Shown here: piece after piece, positions 17,754 to 27,294 of the stretch
Layout: each line of letters opens with the position of its first letter
Numbering within the stretch: the stretch's first letter is position 1
Source: JABJGO01 sp963921245
Lineage (GTDB): Bacteria > Pseudomonadota > Alphaproteobacteria > Rhodospirillales > Casp-alpha2
Length of the DNA stretch: 64,000 bases
NCBI GenBank assembly: GCA_963921245.4
Contig: CAWUEY030000001.1
Location: forward strand, 2,170,001-2,234,000
Reading direction: 5' to 3'
The notes under the pieces: generated by a model
Told to the model about the DNA's origin: nothing
Database searches by the model: none
Seen by the model: only the letters and a program-made list of their open reading frames with translations
Program-made: the position numbers and the translations under genes

Positions 17754-19040
17754 TCAGCGCTTAGCGCGTTTTTTAACGGCCCGCCATCCGATGTCGGTGC
17801 GGAAAAAACCCTCCGGCCATTCAATTTTATCAACCGCCTGATAGGCTTTGGTTTGCGCCCTAGCAATGGATGAGGCGGCGGCACCTACCGCCAGAACCCG
17901 TCCGCCGGTGGCAACAAGATGGCCCCGGTCACGGCTTGTACCGGCGTGAAAGACGGTTACCCCGTCTATTGCCTCGGCCTGATCGAGGTGGCGGATAACA
18001 GACCCCTTTTCATAGGCACCGGGATATCCTTTGCTGGCCAGCACCACAGCTAGGGCCGCATCGTCATGCCATGTCATTTTAATCTCGTTCAACCGTCCGT
18101 CGGCACAGGCTAGGAGCGCTTCCAGCAGGTCTGATTCAAGACGCATCATCAGCACCTGACACTCCGGATCGCCAAACCGGACATTGTACTCGATCAATGT
18201 TGGGCCTGATGCGGTAATCATCAGTCCAGCAAACAGGACGCCCTTGAACGGACGACCTTCTTCCGCCATGCCGCGCACGGTGGGGTGGATAATTTCGTCC
18301 ATAATCCGCTCGCTCATGGCCTGATCGACCACGGGCGTGGGCGAATAGGCACCCATCCCGCCGGTATTGGGGCCTTCGTCATTGTCAAAGGCGCGCTTGT
18401 GATCCTGAGCCGCAATCATAGGAACCGCGTGCTCGCCGTCTACCAGGGCAAAAAAACTGGCCTCCTCGCCATCCAGGAACTCTTCAATAACCACTTCTTC
18501 ACCGGCCTGCTCACCAAAAGCCCGTTCTGTCATGATGTGATCAATCGCCGCATGAGCCTCGTTTTTGTTACGACAGATGATGACGCCTTTGCCCGCCGCC
18601 AGGCCATCCGCCTTTACCACCAACGGCGCATCGTGGAGGTGGATATAGTCCTTGGCCGCATCCGGTTCATTGAACCGCCTGTAGGCGGCCGTCGGAATAT
18701 GGAAACGGGTACAAAGGTCTTTCATGAACCCTTTCGAGCCCTCGAGAACGGCGGCGCGGGAATTGGGACCGAAAGATTTGATCCCGTGTTCGTCCAGGCG
18801 ATCAACGATCCCTGCGACCAGGGGGCCTTCCGGCCCCACGACGACAAAATCAATACCCTCATCACGGGCAAAGGATACAATGCGGTCCCGATCATCGGCG
18901 GCGATGGAAATACTCTCGGCCAGCTGTGCCATTCCGGGGTTTCCGGAGGCGGCGTACAACCGCTCACACAGCGGCGATTTTGCAATCGCCCAGCACAGGG
19001 CGTGCTCTCTTCCACCGGATCCGACAACAAGAACCTTCAT
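17754..19040 (-). CDS. purD: Phosphoribosylamine-glycine ligase (GARS)
   Basis: A 428-residue ATP-grasp enzyme catalysing the second step of de novo purine synthesis. It starts MKVLVVGSGGREHALCWA, has the ATP-grasp loop VVKADGLAAGKGVI, and the ligand region EYNVRFGDPECQVLM. The C-terminal domain is complete. It is divergent from xseA with a 76-bp intergenic region, the common alphaproteobacterial purD-xseA arrangement. Confidence 0.96.
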   Translation of the reverse strand: MKVLVVGSGGREHALCWAIAKSPLCERLYAASGNPGMAQLAESISIAADDRDRIVSFARDEGIDFVVVGPEGPLVAGIVDRLDEHGIKSFGPNSRAAVLEGSKGFMKDLCTRFHIPTAAYRRFNEPDAAKDYIHLHDAPLVVKADGLAAGKGVIICRNKNEAHAAIDHIMTERAFGEQAGEEVVIEEFLDGEEASFFALVDGEHAVPMIAAQDHKRAFDNDEGPNTGGMGAYSPTPVVDQAMSERIMDEIIHPTVRGMAEEGRPFKGVLFAGLMITASGPTLIEYNVRFGDPECQVLMMRLESDLLEALLACADGRLNEIKMTWHDDAALAVVLASKGYPGAYEKGSVIRHLDQAEAIDGVTVFHAGTSRDRGHLVATGGRVLAVGAAASSIARAQTKAYQAVDKIEWPEGFFRTDIGWRAVKKRAKR

Positions 19041-19116
19041 TCAAGGCGTTCCCTCGTTTATGATGGGGCTATTCTCTTCTCGACCTGTTTTGCCGTATCA
19101 TACATCTATTCAAGCA

Positions 19117-20571
19117 ATGGACAATTCCCTGACTGATCAAAACCCGCACAATGTTCCCGTTTTTTCGGTCGGTGAACTTTCCACGGCTGTCAAAAGCACC
19201 GTCGAGAGTGCCTTTTATCACGTTCGTGTACGCGGCGAGCTCTCCGGCGTGAAACGGGCTGCTTCCGGTCACATCTACATGACACTGAAAGACGAGGATG
19301 CCGTCCTCGACGGCGTGTGCTGGCGGACCACGGCATCGACATTGTCGATCTCACCGGAAGATGGCGTTGAGGTCATCGCAACGGGCCGCGTTACGACCTA
19401 CGCCGGGCGATCGAAGTATCAGATCATTATCGAAAACCTGGAGATCGCGGGTGAAGGGGCGCTGCTGAAAGTGTTGCGCGATCGTCAACAACGCCTCGCC
19501 GAAGAGGGTTTATTCCGTAGCGAGCGCAAACAGCCCTTACCCACGTTACCGGAGATCATCGGCATTGTGACCTCGCCAACCGGGGCGGTCATCCGGGATA
19601 TCCTGCATCGCCTGAACGACCGGTTTCCGCGCCACGTGCTGTTGTGGCCAGTTCCCGTCCAGGGTGAGGGAGCGGCAGAAAAAATCGCCGCGGCCATCCG
19701 GGGCTTTGATACGCTTGCAGACGGTGGAAGTCTCTTACGACCGGATGTGTTGATTATCGCCCGCGGCGGCGGCAGCCTTGAAGATTTGTGGGCGTTCAAC
19801 GAAGAGGCCGTAACCCGCGCCGTCGCGGAATGCTCCATTCCCGTCATTTCAGCAGTGGGGCATGAAACCGATACTACCCTGATCGATTTTGCCGCGGATG
19901 TGCGCGCCCCGACACCAACCGCGGCGGCGGAGATGGCGGTTCCTGTCCGATTGGAGCTTCTGGCCGACGTGTCGGAAACAGCGCAGAGAATGAATTCTGC
20001 TCTGGCAAATCGGCTCGAACAAGCGCGGGCTACTCTGGAGGGCCTGTCTCGGGGTCTACCGAACCTTCGGCGTATGGTTGATGAAGCGACGCTGCGTCTG
20101 GATGACTGGGACGAACGGCTTTCTCTAGCCCTAAAAACCGGCCTGCGTCACCGGGAAAGCACTCTCGCAATTACGGTATCGGCACTGCGCGCGCCGCGCC
20201 CCCTGATCGCCCGCGCGGCGGACGATTTAAACAGCACCACCCGACAGTTGGCAGTTTCCATGGGACGGTTGCTGGGCGCCAGAACGGCAGCCCTGGGCAA
20301 CAGGGCCGCGTTACTGGAAAGCTATTCCTACCGCAGAACCCTGGAACGGGGTTTCGCCCTCGTTTCCGATGAGCAGGGAAAGGCCATAAGGCGCGGGGGG
20401 GCCATAGGCTCCGGGGCGGCGCTATCAATTGAGTTTTTTGATGCAACTGTCTCTGCAACCGTCTCTGCACCCTCATCTGATGAGACAGATGATGGTGCTA
20501 GGTCGAAAACACCCACAAAACCTGGTCCGCAGAAATCCAAATCCGATGACCGACAGGGCACACTGATCTGA
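19117..20571 (+). CDS. xseA: Exodeoxyribonuclease VII large subunit
   Basis: A 484-residue nuclease subunit that with XseB degrades single-stranded DNA to oligonucleotides. It has the N-terminal OB-fold (VFSVGELSTAVKSTVES, GHIYMTLKD), the catalytic central domain (IARGGGSLEDLWAFNEE, VGHETDTTLIDF, RAPTPTAAAE) and a long coiled-coil region. ATG 19117 gives the conserved N-terminus. The C-terminal tail contains a 12-bp tandem duplication at about 20443-20466 giving ATVSATVSA, followed by an acidic then basic disordered end. Its stop overlaps the next start (TGATG). Confidence 0.95.
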   Translation: MDNSLTDQNPHNVPVFSVGELSTAVKSTVESAFYHVRVRGELSGVKRAASGHIYMTLKDEDAVLDGVCWRTTASTLSISPEDGVEVIATGRVTTYAGRSKYQIIIENLEIAGEGALLKVLRDRQQRLAEEGLFRSERKQPLPTLPEIIGIVTSPTGAVIRDILHRLNDRFPRHVLLWPVPVQGEGAAEKIAAAIRGFDTLADGGSLLRPDVLIIARGGGSLEDLWAFNEEAVTRAVAECSIPVISAVGHETDTTLIDFAADVRAPTPTAAAEMAVPVRLELLADVSETAQRMNSALANRLEQARATLEGLSRGLPNLRRMVDEATLRLDDWDERLSLALKTGLRHRESTLAITVSALRAPRPLIARAADDLNSTTRQLAVSMGRLLGARTAALGNRAALLESYSYRRTLERGFALVSDEQGKAIRRGGAIGSGAALSIEFFDATVSATVSAPSSDETDDGARSKTPTKPGPQKSKSDDRQGTLI

Positions 20572-21398
20572 TGAGCGGATATCGCGCTTCTTTGTGTGCT
20601 GTCATTTGCATGGCATCCTTCGCGGGCCACGCCCTGGCCGCTGAGTGGGTGGGATCGGGGACATTCACGCCGGGCGCTTTAATCATCGGACAGACGGAAC
20701 CGGCCAATCAGGTTAGTCATGACGACGTCCCCGTGCGGGTTACGAAGCACGGTACGTTTCTCATCGGGCTGGGTCGCGATGCAACAGGAACAACAGTCGT
20801 TTCCATTACTGCGCCAGACGGATCAACGTCTGAAACAACCCATACAATCGGGGCGCGCGCCTACGACATTCAACGTATTGATGGCTTACCATCGAAACAG
20901 GTAACACCGGACCCGGATACCGTCGCTCGTATCCAACAGGAAGGCGCGTTAATCAGAAAAGCCCGGCAAAGCGACCTTGATACACCCTATTTTGAAACCG
21001 GTTTTGTCTGGCCCCTGATTGGAACCATCACTGGCGTATACGGAAGCCAGCGTATCCTGAACGGGGAACCGCGAAGCCCGCATAAAGGTGTCGATATTGC
21101 CGCACCGGAAGGGACACCTTTCGTTGCTATGGCGGACGGGCGCGTCAGTCTTGTCCATCCGGATATGTTCTATACGGGACAAACCGTGATCCTTGATCAC
21201 GGTCATGGGCTCACATCCATCTATATTCATATGAACCAGATAACGGTCAGGGAAGGCGAGCGGGTCTCAAAAGGGCAGGTGATCGGCCACGTCGGTGCCA
21301 CGGGTCGCGCCACAGGCCCGCATCTTCACTGGGGGATTACCCTCGGATCAAAGCACCTAGACCCTGAACTGGTTGCCGGCCCCATGCCCGCACCCTGA
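20571..21398 (+). CDS. M23 family (LytM-type) metallopeptidase
   Basis: A 275-residue exported protein with a signal peptide (SLCAVICMASFAGHALA), a beta-rich middle part and a C-terminal M23 domain. The zinc and catalytic residues are visible in HKGVDIAAPEG and GPHLHWGI, with IYIHMNQ between them, so it should be an active peptidoglycan endopeptidase in the periplasm. It overlaps the xseA stop by 1 bp and converges on the lpxL-like gene with a 3-bp gap. Confidence 0.92.
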   Translation: MSGYRASLCAVICMASFAGHALAAEWVGSGTFTPGALIIGQTEPANQVSHDDVPVRVTKHGTFLIGLGRDATGTTVVSITAPDGSTSETTHTIGARAYDIQRIDGLPSKQVTPDPDTVARIQQEGALIRKARQSDLDTPYFETGFVWPLIGTITGVYGSQRILNGEPRSPHKGVDIAAPEGTPFVAMADGRVSLVHPDMFYTGQTVILDHGHGLTSIYIHMNQITVREGERVSKGQVIGHVGATGRATGPHLHWGITLGSKHLDPELVAGPMPAP

Positions 21399-21401
21399 GC
21401 G

Positions 21402-22304
21402 TCAATCCTCGGGCCATCGGCGGTGTAACCACAACCACTGTTCCGGGCGCTCGGCTATCCATTCCTCCAGCACGGCGTTCACTTTCCCTGTGAAATCAAG
21501 GATATCCGCATGGCGCGCGCCGGTGTCTTCGATGTACATCGGGGGGAAACAGGTCAATCGGAAGGATACACCGTGCAGACGCTCAATCCTGACCGGGATC
21601 ACCGGGCATTTAAACCTGAGCGCAAACTGTGCCAGTGCCGGTGCGGTCATGGCATCGCGCCCAAAAAACGGCACGGCCAGTCCTTCATTCAGTTTCTGAT
21701 CTTGAAGGATCCCCAGATTGCCCCCCGCCTTGAGTAATTGCAGGGCGGCGCGCGCGCCTTTTGCGCCTTTGGGGATCATGCCGCCGTCACCTAGGTCTCT
21801 CTTCTGCAACAAATTCTGCAAATAGGGGTTGTTAAACTCACGGTAAAAGGCATGAAATTTCAAACCGCTCTGGGCAATTGATCTGGGTGTCAGTTCCCAG
21901 TTCGCCAGGTGCGCAGAAAAGAACAGGCGCGGCATGCCGTCATTCCTTGCTCTGTCGAGCGCTTCTGCATTGACCATTTCGACACGCGGATGGGGACCGA
22001 TGGAACTGATCTTGTGAAGGTTTGGGAACTCGAACAAAACCCGCCCGACATTGTCCCACATGCCTGAGACAATGGCATCAATCTCGGACCCTGATTTGGC
22101 GGGAAAAGCTTTTGTGATGTTGGCTCGCGCGATTGTGTTGACGCCCAGGTGCGGCCCGATAAGTCGCGCAATACTCCCGCCCAAAGAGGAGGCGAAATCC
22201 ACCGGCAATAGGCGCACGAGAGTAATAAACCCCCGGGCCAGCCACGCTTGCAGAAACTGTGCGAGCGTACCGGTGTTCCGGGATGGCTTGTCAGGCGAGG
22301 GCAT
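21402..22304 (-). CDS. Lipid A acyltransferase, LpxL/LpxM (HtrB) type
   Basis: A 300-residue membrane-anchored acyltransferase of the lysophospholipid acyltransferase superfamily. The catalytic H(x)4E motif is in SAHLANWE, and the conserved PVIPVRIERL and WLWLHRRW near the C-terminus are typical. It would transfer a secondary acyl chain to the Kdo-lipid A precursor. ATG 22304 is chosen over an upstream TTG, giving a 14-bp overlap with lpxK. It is the last gene of the minus-strand envelope block. Confidence 0.9.
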   Translation of the reverse strand: MPSPDKPSRNTGTLAQFLQAWLARGFITLVRLLPVDFASSLGGSIARLIGPHLGVNTIARANITKAFPAKSGSEIDAIVSGMWDNVGRVLFEFPNLHKISSIGPHPRVEMVNAEALDRARNDGMPRLFFSAHLANWELTPRSIAQSGLKFHAFYREFNNPYLQNLLQKRDLGDGGMIPKGAKGARAALQLLKAGGNLGILQDQKLNEGLAVPFFGRDAMTAPALAQFALRFKCPVIPVRIERLHGVSFRLTCFPPMYIEDTGARHADILDFTGKVNAVLEEWIAERPEQWLWLHRRWPED

Positions 22305-23277
22305 CAGCAATAACAGGGTTCAGCAGTTGATTGATTTCTTCCTCGTTATCCCAGACGACATGAACCGGCAAGGCTTTAACGGCCTCTCTCATATCCGGGG
22401 GCAGCCGAACAAGGTCTTTAGTGGTGGTCAACAGTGTCGCGCCCATCATTTCTGCTTCCGCGCTGAGGCGGGCAAGCTCCCGGTCCGTGAAATGGTGGTG
22501 GTCGGCGAAGGCTTCGGTTTTAACCACATCCAGGCCGTGCGCCCGCGCCGAGCGAAAGAATTTATCGGGCACGCCAATGCCGGCAAAAGCCAGTACCTTT
22601 TCGCCCTCAAGGGCGCTGAATTCCCTATCCACTTCAATTGTGGCGCGAAGGACCGGACAATGATTGCCGACAGTTTCGCCGACGTTCGCGCGGTCTTCGC
22701 CGAGAATGGCAACGCCGTCGGCACGCTGTAACCCGCTTTTAACCGATTCCCGCAAGGGGCCAGCCGGAATTATCCGAGCGTTACCAAACCCGCAAGCGCC
22801 GTCAACAACCAGTATGGACAGCGATTTTCTGCACGACGGATCCTGGAAACCATCATCCAGCACAACCAGCCCCGCACCCTCTGTCATGGCCCGGCGACAG
22901 CCCGCAGGCCGATCATCGGATACCCAGGTTGGTGCGACTTCGGATAAAATCAGCGCCTCGTCACCAACGGCGCGGGCGTCGTAAAGCTCACGCGAGACTT
23001 TCAAGGGTCCTTTTTCGGTGCCGCCATATCCCCGGGTGATAATATGTGCGTCAATGCCAGCTTGCCGGACCCGACGAGCGACGTCCATCACAACAGGCGT
23101 TTTTCCGGCCCCCCCGGCCACGAGATTTCCGACACAGATTAACGGTATGGGGCACGTCCAGGACTTGCCCCATTTTTGCCGCGCCGCCGTGCCCAATCCG
23201 TATACGAAACCGGCGGGTGCGAGAAGCGTGGATAACAATCCACCACGGTTCGATTTCCAGAAATCAGGTGCTTTCAC
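22291..23277 (-). CDS. lpxK: Tetraacyldisaccharide 4'-kinase
   Basis: A 328-residue membrane-associated P-loop kinase that phosphorylates the 4' position of the lipid A precursor. The Walker A segment is NLVAGGAGKTPVVMDVARR, and the family motif VVLDDGFQ is present. The start is a GTG at 23277, inside the end of the upstream acyltransferase gene (14-bp overlap), so translation is coupled. It lies between an acyltransferase-like gene and the lpxL-like gene. Confidence 0.94.
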   Translation of the reverse strand: MKAPDFWKSNRGGLLSTLLAPAGFVYGLGTAARQKWGKSWTCPIPLICVGNLVAGGAGKTPVVMDVARRVRQAGIDAHIITRGYGGTEKGPLKVSRELYDARAVGDEALILSEVAPTWVSDDRPAGCRRAMTEGAGLVVLDDGFQDPSCRKSLSILVVDGACGFGNARIIPAGPLRESVKSGLQRADGVAILGEDRANVGETVGNHCPVLRATIEVDREFSALEGEKVLAFAGIGVPDKFFRSARAHGLDVVKTEAFADHHHFTDRELARLSAEAEMMGATLLTTTKDLVRLPPDMREAVKALPVHVVWDNEEEINQLLNPVIADALA

Positions 23278-23983
23278 GGGACAACTCTACATTTTCGGGC
23301 TGGATTTCAGGGTGAGCGAAATACCTGTCGGCCTGATGGGTAAGATCGTTGAGGGTATTTTCAATCCGCACGCGACACCGCTCGCGTTCCGCTTTATTGG
23401 CACGACGGTCCACGTAAATGGGCTCACCCCAGACAAACACACCCCGATTAAACGGCCAGGCCACCAAAAAACGATCCCATGAAGACAAAATCCGCCGGCG
23501 GCGGGTATTGCAACTTGCGGGGATAACCGGCACACCGGACAGGCGGGCCAGCGCAACGACACCATCCGATGCGCGCATCCTTGGCCCCCCTGGCCCATCG
23601 GGGGTGATACCAATGCATTGATCATCCTTCAGTTTGCCAAGCATCTCGCGAACAGCCTGTGTTCCGCCTCGGGTCGTCGAGCCCGTGATGGTATGGATCC
23701 CCAGATGGCCAACCGTTTTTGAAATGATCTGACCGTCCCGATGCGACGATGCGAGCATATAGATCGGTTTGCGGCGGTGCCATGCACAGGGAAACATTAA
23801 CATCCGGCCATGCCACAAACAGAGTATAAACGGCTTGTTTTCCTTCCAGAACCGGCCCGGGCTCTCCGAATTTAAGACCGTCCATCGGGACGTGAGGTAA
23901 ACCAGTCGAATATATTGCGCTCCTAACCAGCATAGACCCGTTCTAACGGTATCGCTCCGCAACACCTGTTTGATCACCTTCAT
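23264..23983 (-). CDS. DUF374 lysophospholipid acyltransferase-like protein
   Basis: A 239-residue protein of the DUF374 family, a branch of the LPLAT superfamily found in lipid A gene clusters. Its motif LCLWHGRMLM occupies the HxxxxD position, and TPDGPGGPRM follows. It probably acylates an envelope lipid, but no substrate is proven. The start overlaps the msbA-like stop (TGATG); GTG 23986 is an alternative. Genomes with this gene usually place waaA next to it and lpxK; waaA is not in this window. Confidence 0.85.
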   Translation of the reverse strand: MKVIKQVLRSDTVRTGLCWLGAQYIRLVYLTSRWTVLNSESPGRFWKENKPFILCLWHGRMLMFPCAWHRRKPIYMLASSHRDGQIISKTVGHLGIHTITGSTTRGGTQAVREMLGKLKDDQCIGITPDGPGGPRMRASDGVVALARLSGVPVIPASCNTRRRRILSSWDRFLVAWPFNRGVFVWGEPIYVDRRANKAERERCRVRIENTLNDLTHQADRYFAHPEIQPENVELSREST

Positions 23984-25740
23984 CACCCGGCCTCGTCTGA
24001 TACCCGGTTGTCGCGGAACTGCAATTCATACAATCGATGGTACTGTCCGCGCTGTTCAAGTAATTCCTCGTGCGTCCCGCATTCGATGGCGCGGCCCTGA
24101 TCGATAACGTAAATTATATCAGCACCAACAACCGTTGAAAGCCGGTGCGCAATAACCAGCGCCGTTCGGCCCTCAATCAGCTCATCTAGGGCTTCCTGGA
24201 CTTTGCGTTCCGATTCTGTATCAAGTGCCGAGGTAGCCTCGTCCAGCAACAGGATGGGCGCGTCTTTAAGCATGGCGCGGGCAATGGCGAGACGTTGTCT
24301 CTGGCCGCCGGAGAGCTTCAACCCCTGTTCTCCGACGACAGTGTTATATCCTTCGGGCAAGGCCATGATGAAGCCATGCGCCGCCGCCCGTTTTGCCGCC
24401 CGTTCAATATCCTCAGCCGTCGCCCCTATCCGACCATAGGAGATATTGGCCATAACCGTATCGTCAAACAGGGTGATTTCCTGGCTAACGAGCGCAATGG
24501 AACCGTGTAACGAGGCAAATGTGCAGCGCGATACATCGTTGCCATCGATCTCAATCCTGCCCCCATCAATGTCATAGAACCGGGGAATCAGATTAAACAC
24601 CGTTGATTTACCGGCCCCGGACGCACCAACCAGTGCGACGGTCTTTCCGGCGGGGACGTGAAGGCTTAAACCTTCGAGGACCGCGCAATCCGTTTCGTAG
24701 CGAAAATGTACATCCTCCAGCAGGATTTCGCCGTTTTTCACCGAGAGCTCGATCGCGTCTGACGGTTCAAGTATCCGCGGTGATGTATCAAGAATTTTGA
24801 ACATCCGTTCTGCCCCGGCGAGGCCGACCTGAATGGTGGCATTCAAATTCGCCAGTCTTTTTGCGGGTTCATAGGCAAGCAGCAGAGCAGCAATGAAGGA
24901 AAAGAAGGAGCCAGCATCCGTCTGGCCCGCCATGACTCGCGCCCCGCCATAAACGACAACGATCGCAACAGCAATACCGCCCAGTGTTTCCATGACCGGG
25001 CTGGCCAATGCCTGGGTACGGGAGGCTTTCAGGGTCAGGCGGTAGATACTGTCAACAATACCGCGAATGCGCCGGGCCTCGTAATCTTGCATACGATAGG
25101 CCTTGACGATCCGGATACCCTGGAAGGTCTGGTTGAGAAGCGCCGTCATCAGGCCTGTTTCATGCTGGGTATTGGCGACGACTTTTCGCACCCGTTTGCC
25201 CAACCGGGCGATGGGATAGATGGCGAGCGGAAATACAAAACAAACAATGATCGCGAGCTCGGTGTCCTGGACAAACAACACACTCGTCAACCCGATCAGC
25301 GACAGGACATCCCGACCGAGGCTGGTGAGCGCCGTTGAAACCGCGTTCCTGATGGCCGTAATGTCATTGATGAACCGCGACACCAGTGTTCCGGCGGGGT
25401 TTGCCTGAAAGAAATGAACATCCATCCGGGTTAGATGCCCAAACAGACGGTTCTGGCAATCCGCGATGATCCTCAGGCCCACCAGACTCATGATCACGGT
25501 TTGCGCGTAATTCGCCCCACCTTTTACCAGGAAAATGAAAAGGATTGTCAGCGCAATCGGCCATAGCTGGCCCTGATCCCTGGCAATAAAGATATCGTTG
25601 ACGACAAATTCAAGAATATAGGAACTCGCCGCCGTGGCCGCCGCAACCAGGGCCATGAAAAGAACGGCCAGGCCCAACCACCCTCTATAAGGCTTTACGT
25701 TTTCCCGGATCAGTCGCGCCATCAACGCCCGCGTCGGCAT
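23983..25740 (-). CDS. MsbA-like lipid exporter ABC transporter (permease-ATPase)
   Basis: A 585-residue half-transporter with six membrane segments followed by a nucleotide-binding domain. Walker A is GASGAGKSTVF, the signature is LSGGQRQRLAIARAM, Walker B is ILLLDEATSALD, and the H-loop is IAHRLSTV. Genomic context with lpxK and two acyltransferases points to lipid A or phospholipid flipping (MsbA role). ATG 25740 is used; a TTG at 25776 would add 12 residues. The 5' spacer towards pmbA (25741-25886) shows nothing notable. Confidence 0.9.
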   Translation of the reverse strand: MPTRALMARLIRENVKPYRGWLGLAVLFMALVAAATAASSYILEFVVNDIFIARDQGQLWPIALTILFIFLVKGGANYAQTVIMSLVGLRIIADCQNRLFGHLTRMDVHFFQANPAGTLVSRFINDITAIRNAVSTALTSLGRDVLSLIGLTSVLFVQDTELAIIVCFVFPLAIYPIARLGKRVRKVVANTQHETGLMTALLNQTFQGIRIVKAYRMQDYEARRIRGIVDSIYRLTLKASRTQALASPVMETLGGIAVAIVVVYGGARVMAGQTDAGSFFSFIAALLLAYEPAKRLANLNATIQVGLAGAERMFKILDTSPRILEPSDAIELSVKNGEILLEDVHFRYETDCAVLEGLSLHVPAGKTVALVGASGAGKSTVFNLIPRFYDIDGGRIEIDGNDVSRCTFASLHGSIALVSQEITLFDDTVMANISYGRIGATAEDIERAAKRAAAHGFIMALPEGYNTVVGEQGLKLSGGQRQRLAIARAMLKDAPILLLDEATSALDTESERKVQEALDELIEGRTALVIAHRLSTVVGADIIYVIDQGRAIECGTHEELLEQRGQYHRLYELQFRDNRVSDEAG

Positions 25741-25886
25741 GTACCCTGTGGGACGCGATGCTTCGTGCGTGTTCAATGGTTTATTCCCGAGATTGACCCT
25801 CTGCGGACCCTATCACGATAGCGGCATTGCCGCCAGCCATGCAATCGCCAGACATGTAATCGCCCGCCCTGTAATCGACGGCCGGG

Positions 25887-27230
25887 TTACTTCCCGGCCA
25901 CGGTCATCCCATCGATCCGCAAGGTTGGCGCATTCGTACCAAACCGAAATTCAAGATCGTTGGCGGGACACGTGTTCGCAAACATATCCACCAGGTTTCC
26001 GGCAATGGTGATCTCACTGACCGGATAGCTGATCTCACCGTTTTCAATCCAGAACCCCGTCGCCCCACGACTGTAATCGCCGGTCACAGGGTTAACGCCC
26101 TGGCCCATCATTTGCGTGACATAAAGGCCCGATGAGATATCGGCAATCAGCTCTTCCGGCGACAATTTGCCAGCTTCCATATAGAAATTGGTTTGGCTGG
26201 GGCGCGGCGGCGATGACGTTCCCCTCGCGGCACTCGCGGTTGATGACAAGCCGAGCTGTCGGGCGGAGCGCAGAGACATGGTCCAGTTTGTCAGCACGCC
26301 CCTGTCAATCACCCGGCGCGAAGCCGTCGCAAGGCCTTCACCGTCGAAGGGCCTAGAGCGCAATCCCCGTGGGCGAAGGGGATCATCAACCACAGAGATA
26401 TTTTCGGGAAACACCCGCTCACCACGTTTCTCTTTCAGGAAACTCGTGCCCCGCGCGATGGCGGGGCCGCTGATCGCACTGGATAGATGTCCGAGGAGAG
26501 AGCCGGCAACCCGGGGATCGAAGACAACGGGTACGGTTGCTGAGAGCGCCTTTTGAGGGTTCAGGCGGTCAACAGCCCTGGTCCCGGCGGTTTCACCCAG
26601 CGAAGCAGGGGCTGGCAGGTCCTCACCATGAACCGTCGTGGCGGAATCGGAATCCTGTTCCATGGCCGTACCCTCACCGGCGAGAACAGTGACGCCGAGG
26701 TGACTGTAGGTTCGGGCGCGGATACCGGAAAAACCGTTTGTTGCCAGCAGTGCAATAGAGCTCCGATACCAACCGGCTTCGGCGCCTTCAGAGTTGGTAA
26801 CACCCTGAACGGCGCGCGCCGCCTCTTCTGCCTCGAGGGCGCGCTGTTCAAGCACAGCGGCACCCGGTTCACTGGCATCCACCAGATCCAATTCATCGCC
26901 GCCAGCATTGGCCACGTCCGCCGGCTCAGCAATGCCGCAAAACGGGTCTTCCGGGACAACCTTGGCCATGGCCACGGCGCGCCCCGCCAGATCCTTCAGG
27001 ATACCCGGCGAAACGTCCGATGACGATACGATCGCCTGGCGTTGACCACAAAACACGCGCAACCCCAGGTCGGCACCTTCTGATCTCTCCAGATGCTCTG
27101 TTTCACCCAATCGACAGGCAAGGGAAGCCGAAATACCCTCCATGTAAACGGCGTCGGCGGCGTCGGCACCGGCGTTCTGGGCATAACCGACAAGGTCTTG
27201 TAACAAGTTTAGCTGGTCTTCATCAATCAT
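25887..27230 (-). CDS. pmbA: TldD/PmbA family protein, PmbA (TldE) subunit
   Basis: A 447-residue cytoplasmic protein homologous to PmbA/TldE, starting MIDEDQLNLLQDLVGYAQ. It contains the family segments GLRVFCGQRQAIVSSSD, GYSRGATGFW in reverse context (TGDYSRGATGFWIENGEI) and the C-terminal GNLVDMF region. TldD and TldE form a heterodimeric zinc peptidase that degrades unfolded peptides and matures some microcins; TldE lacks the zinc ligands. tldD lies at 31834-33267 on the opposite strand, separated by the oxidoreductase and rhodanese genes. ATG 27230 is preferred over the TTG at 27284. Confidence 0.9.
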   Translation of the reverse strand: MIDEDQLNLLQDLVGYAQNAGADAADAVYMEGISASLACRLGETEHLERSEGADLGLRVFCGQRQAIVSSSDVSPGILKDLAGRAVAMAKVVPEDPFCGIAEPADVANAGGDELDLVDASEPGAAVLEQRALEAEEAARAVQGVTNSEGAEAGWYRSSIALLATNGFSGIRARTYSHLGVTVLAGEGTAMEQDSDSATTVHGEDLPAPASLGETAGTRAVDRLNPQKALSATVPVVFDPRVAGSLLGHLSSAISGPAIARGTSFLKEKRGERVFPENISVVDDPLRPRGLRSRPFDGEGLATASRRVIDRGVLTNWTMSLRSARQLGLSSTASAARGTSSPPRPSQTNFYMEAGKLSPEELIADISSGLYVTQMMGQGVNPVTGDYSRGATGFWIENGEISYPVSEITIAGNLVDMFANTCPANDLEFRFGTNAPTLRIDGMTVAGK

Positions 27231-27294
27231 GGTCGCGGCGTCTTTCTGTTCTGTTGGTTTTTCTGTTTGGTTGATTGCAGGCAATGGTTATCGT

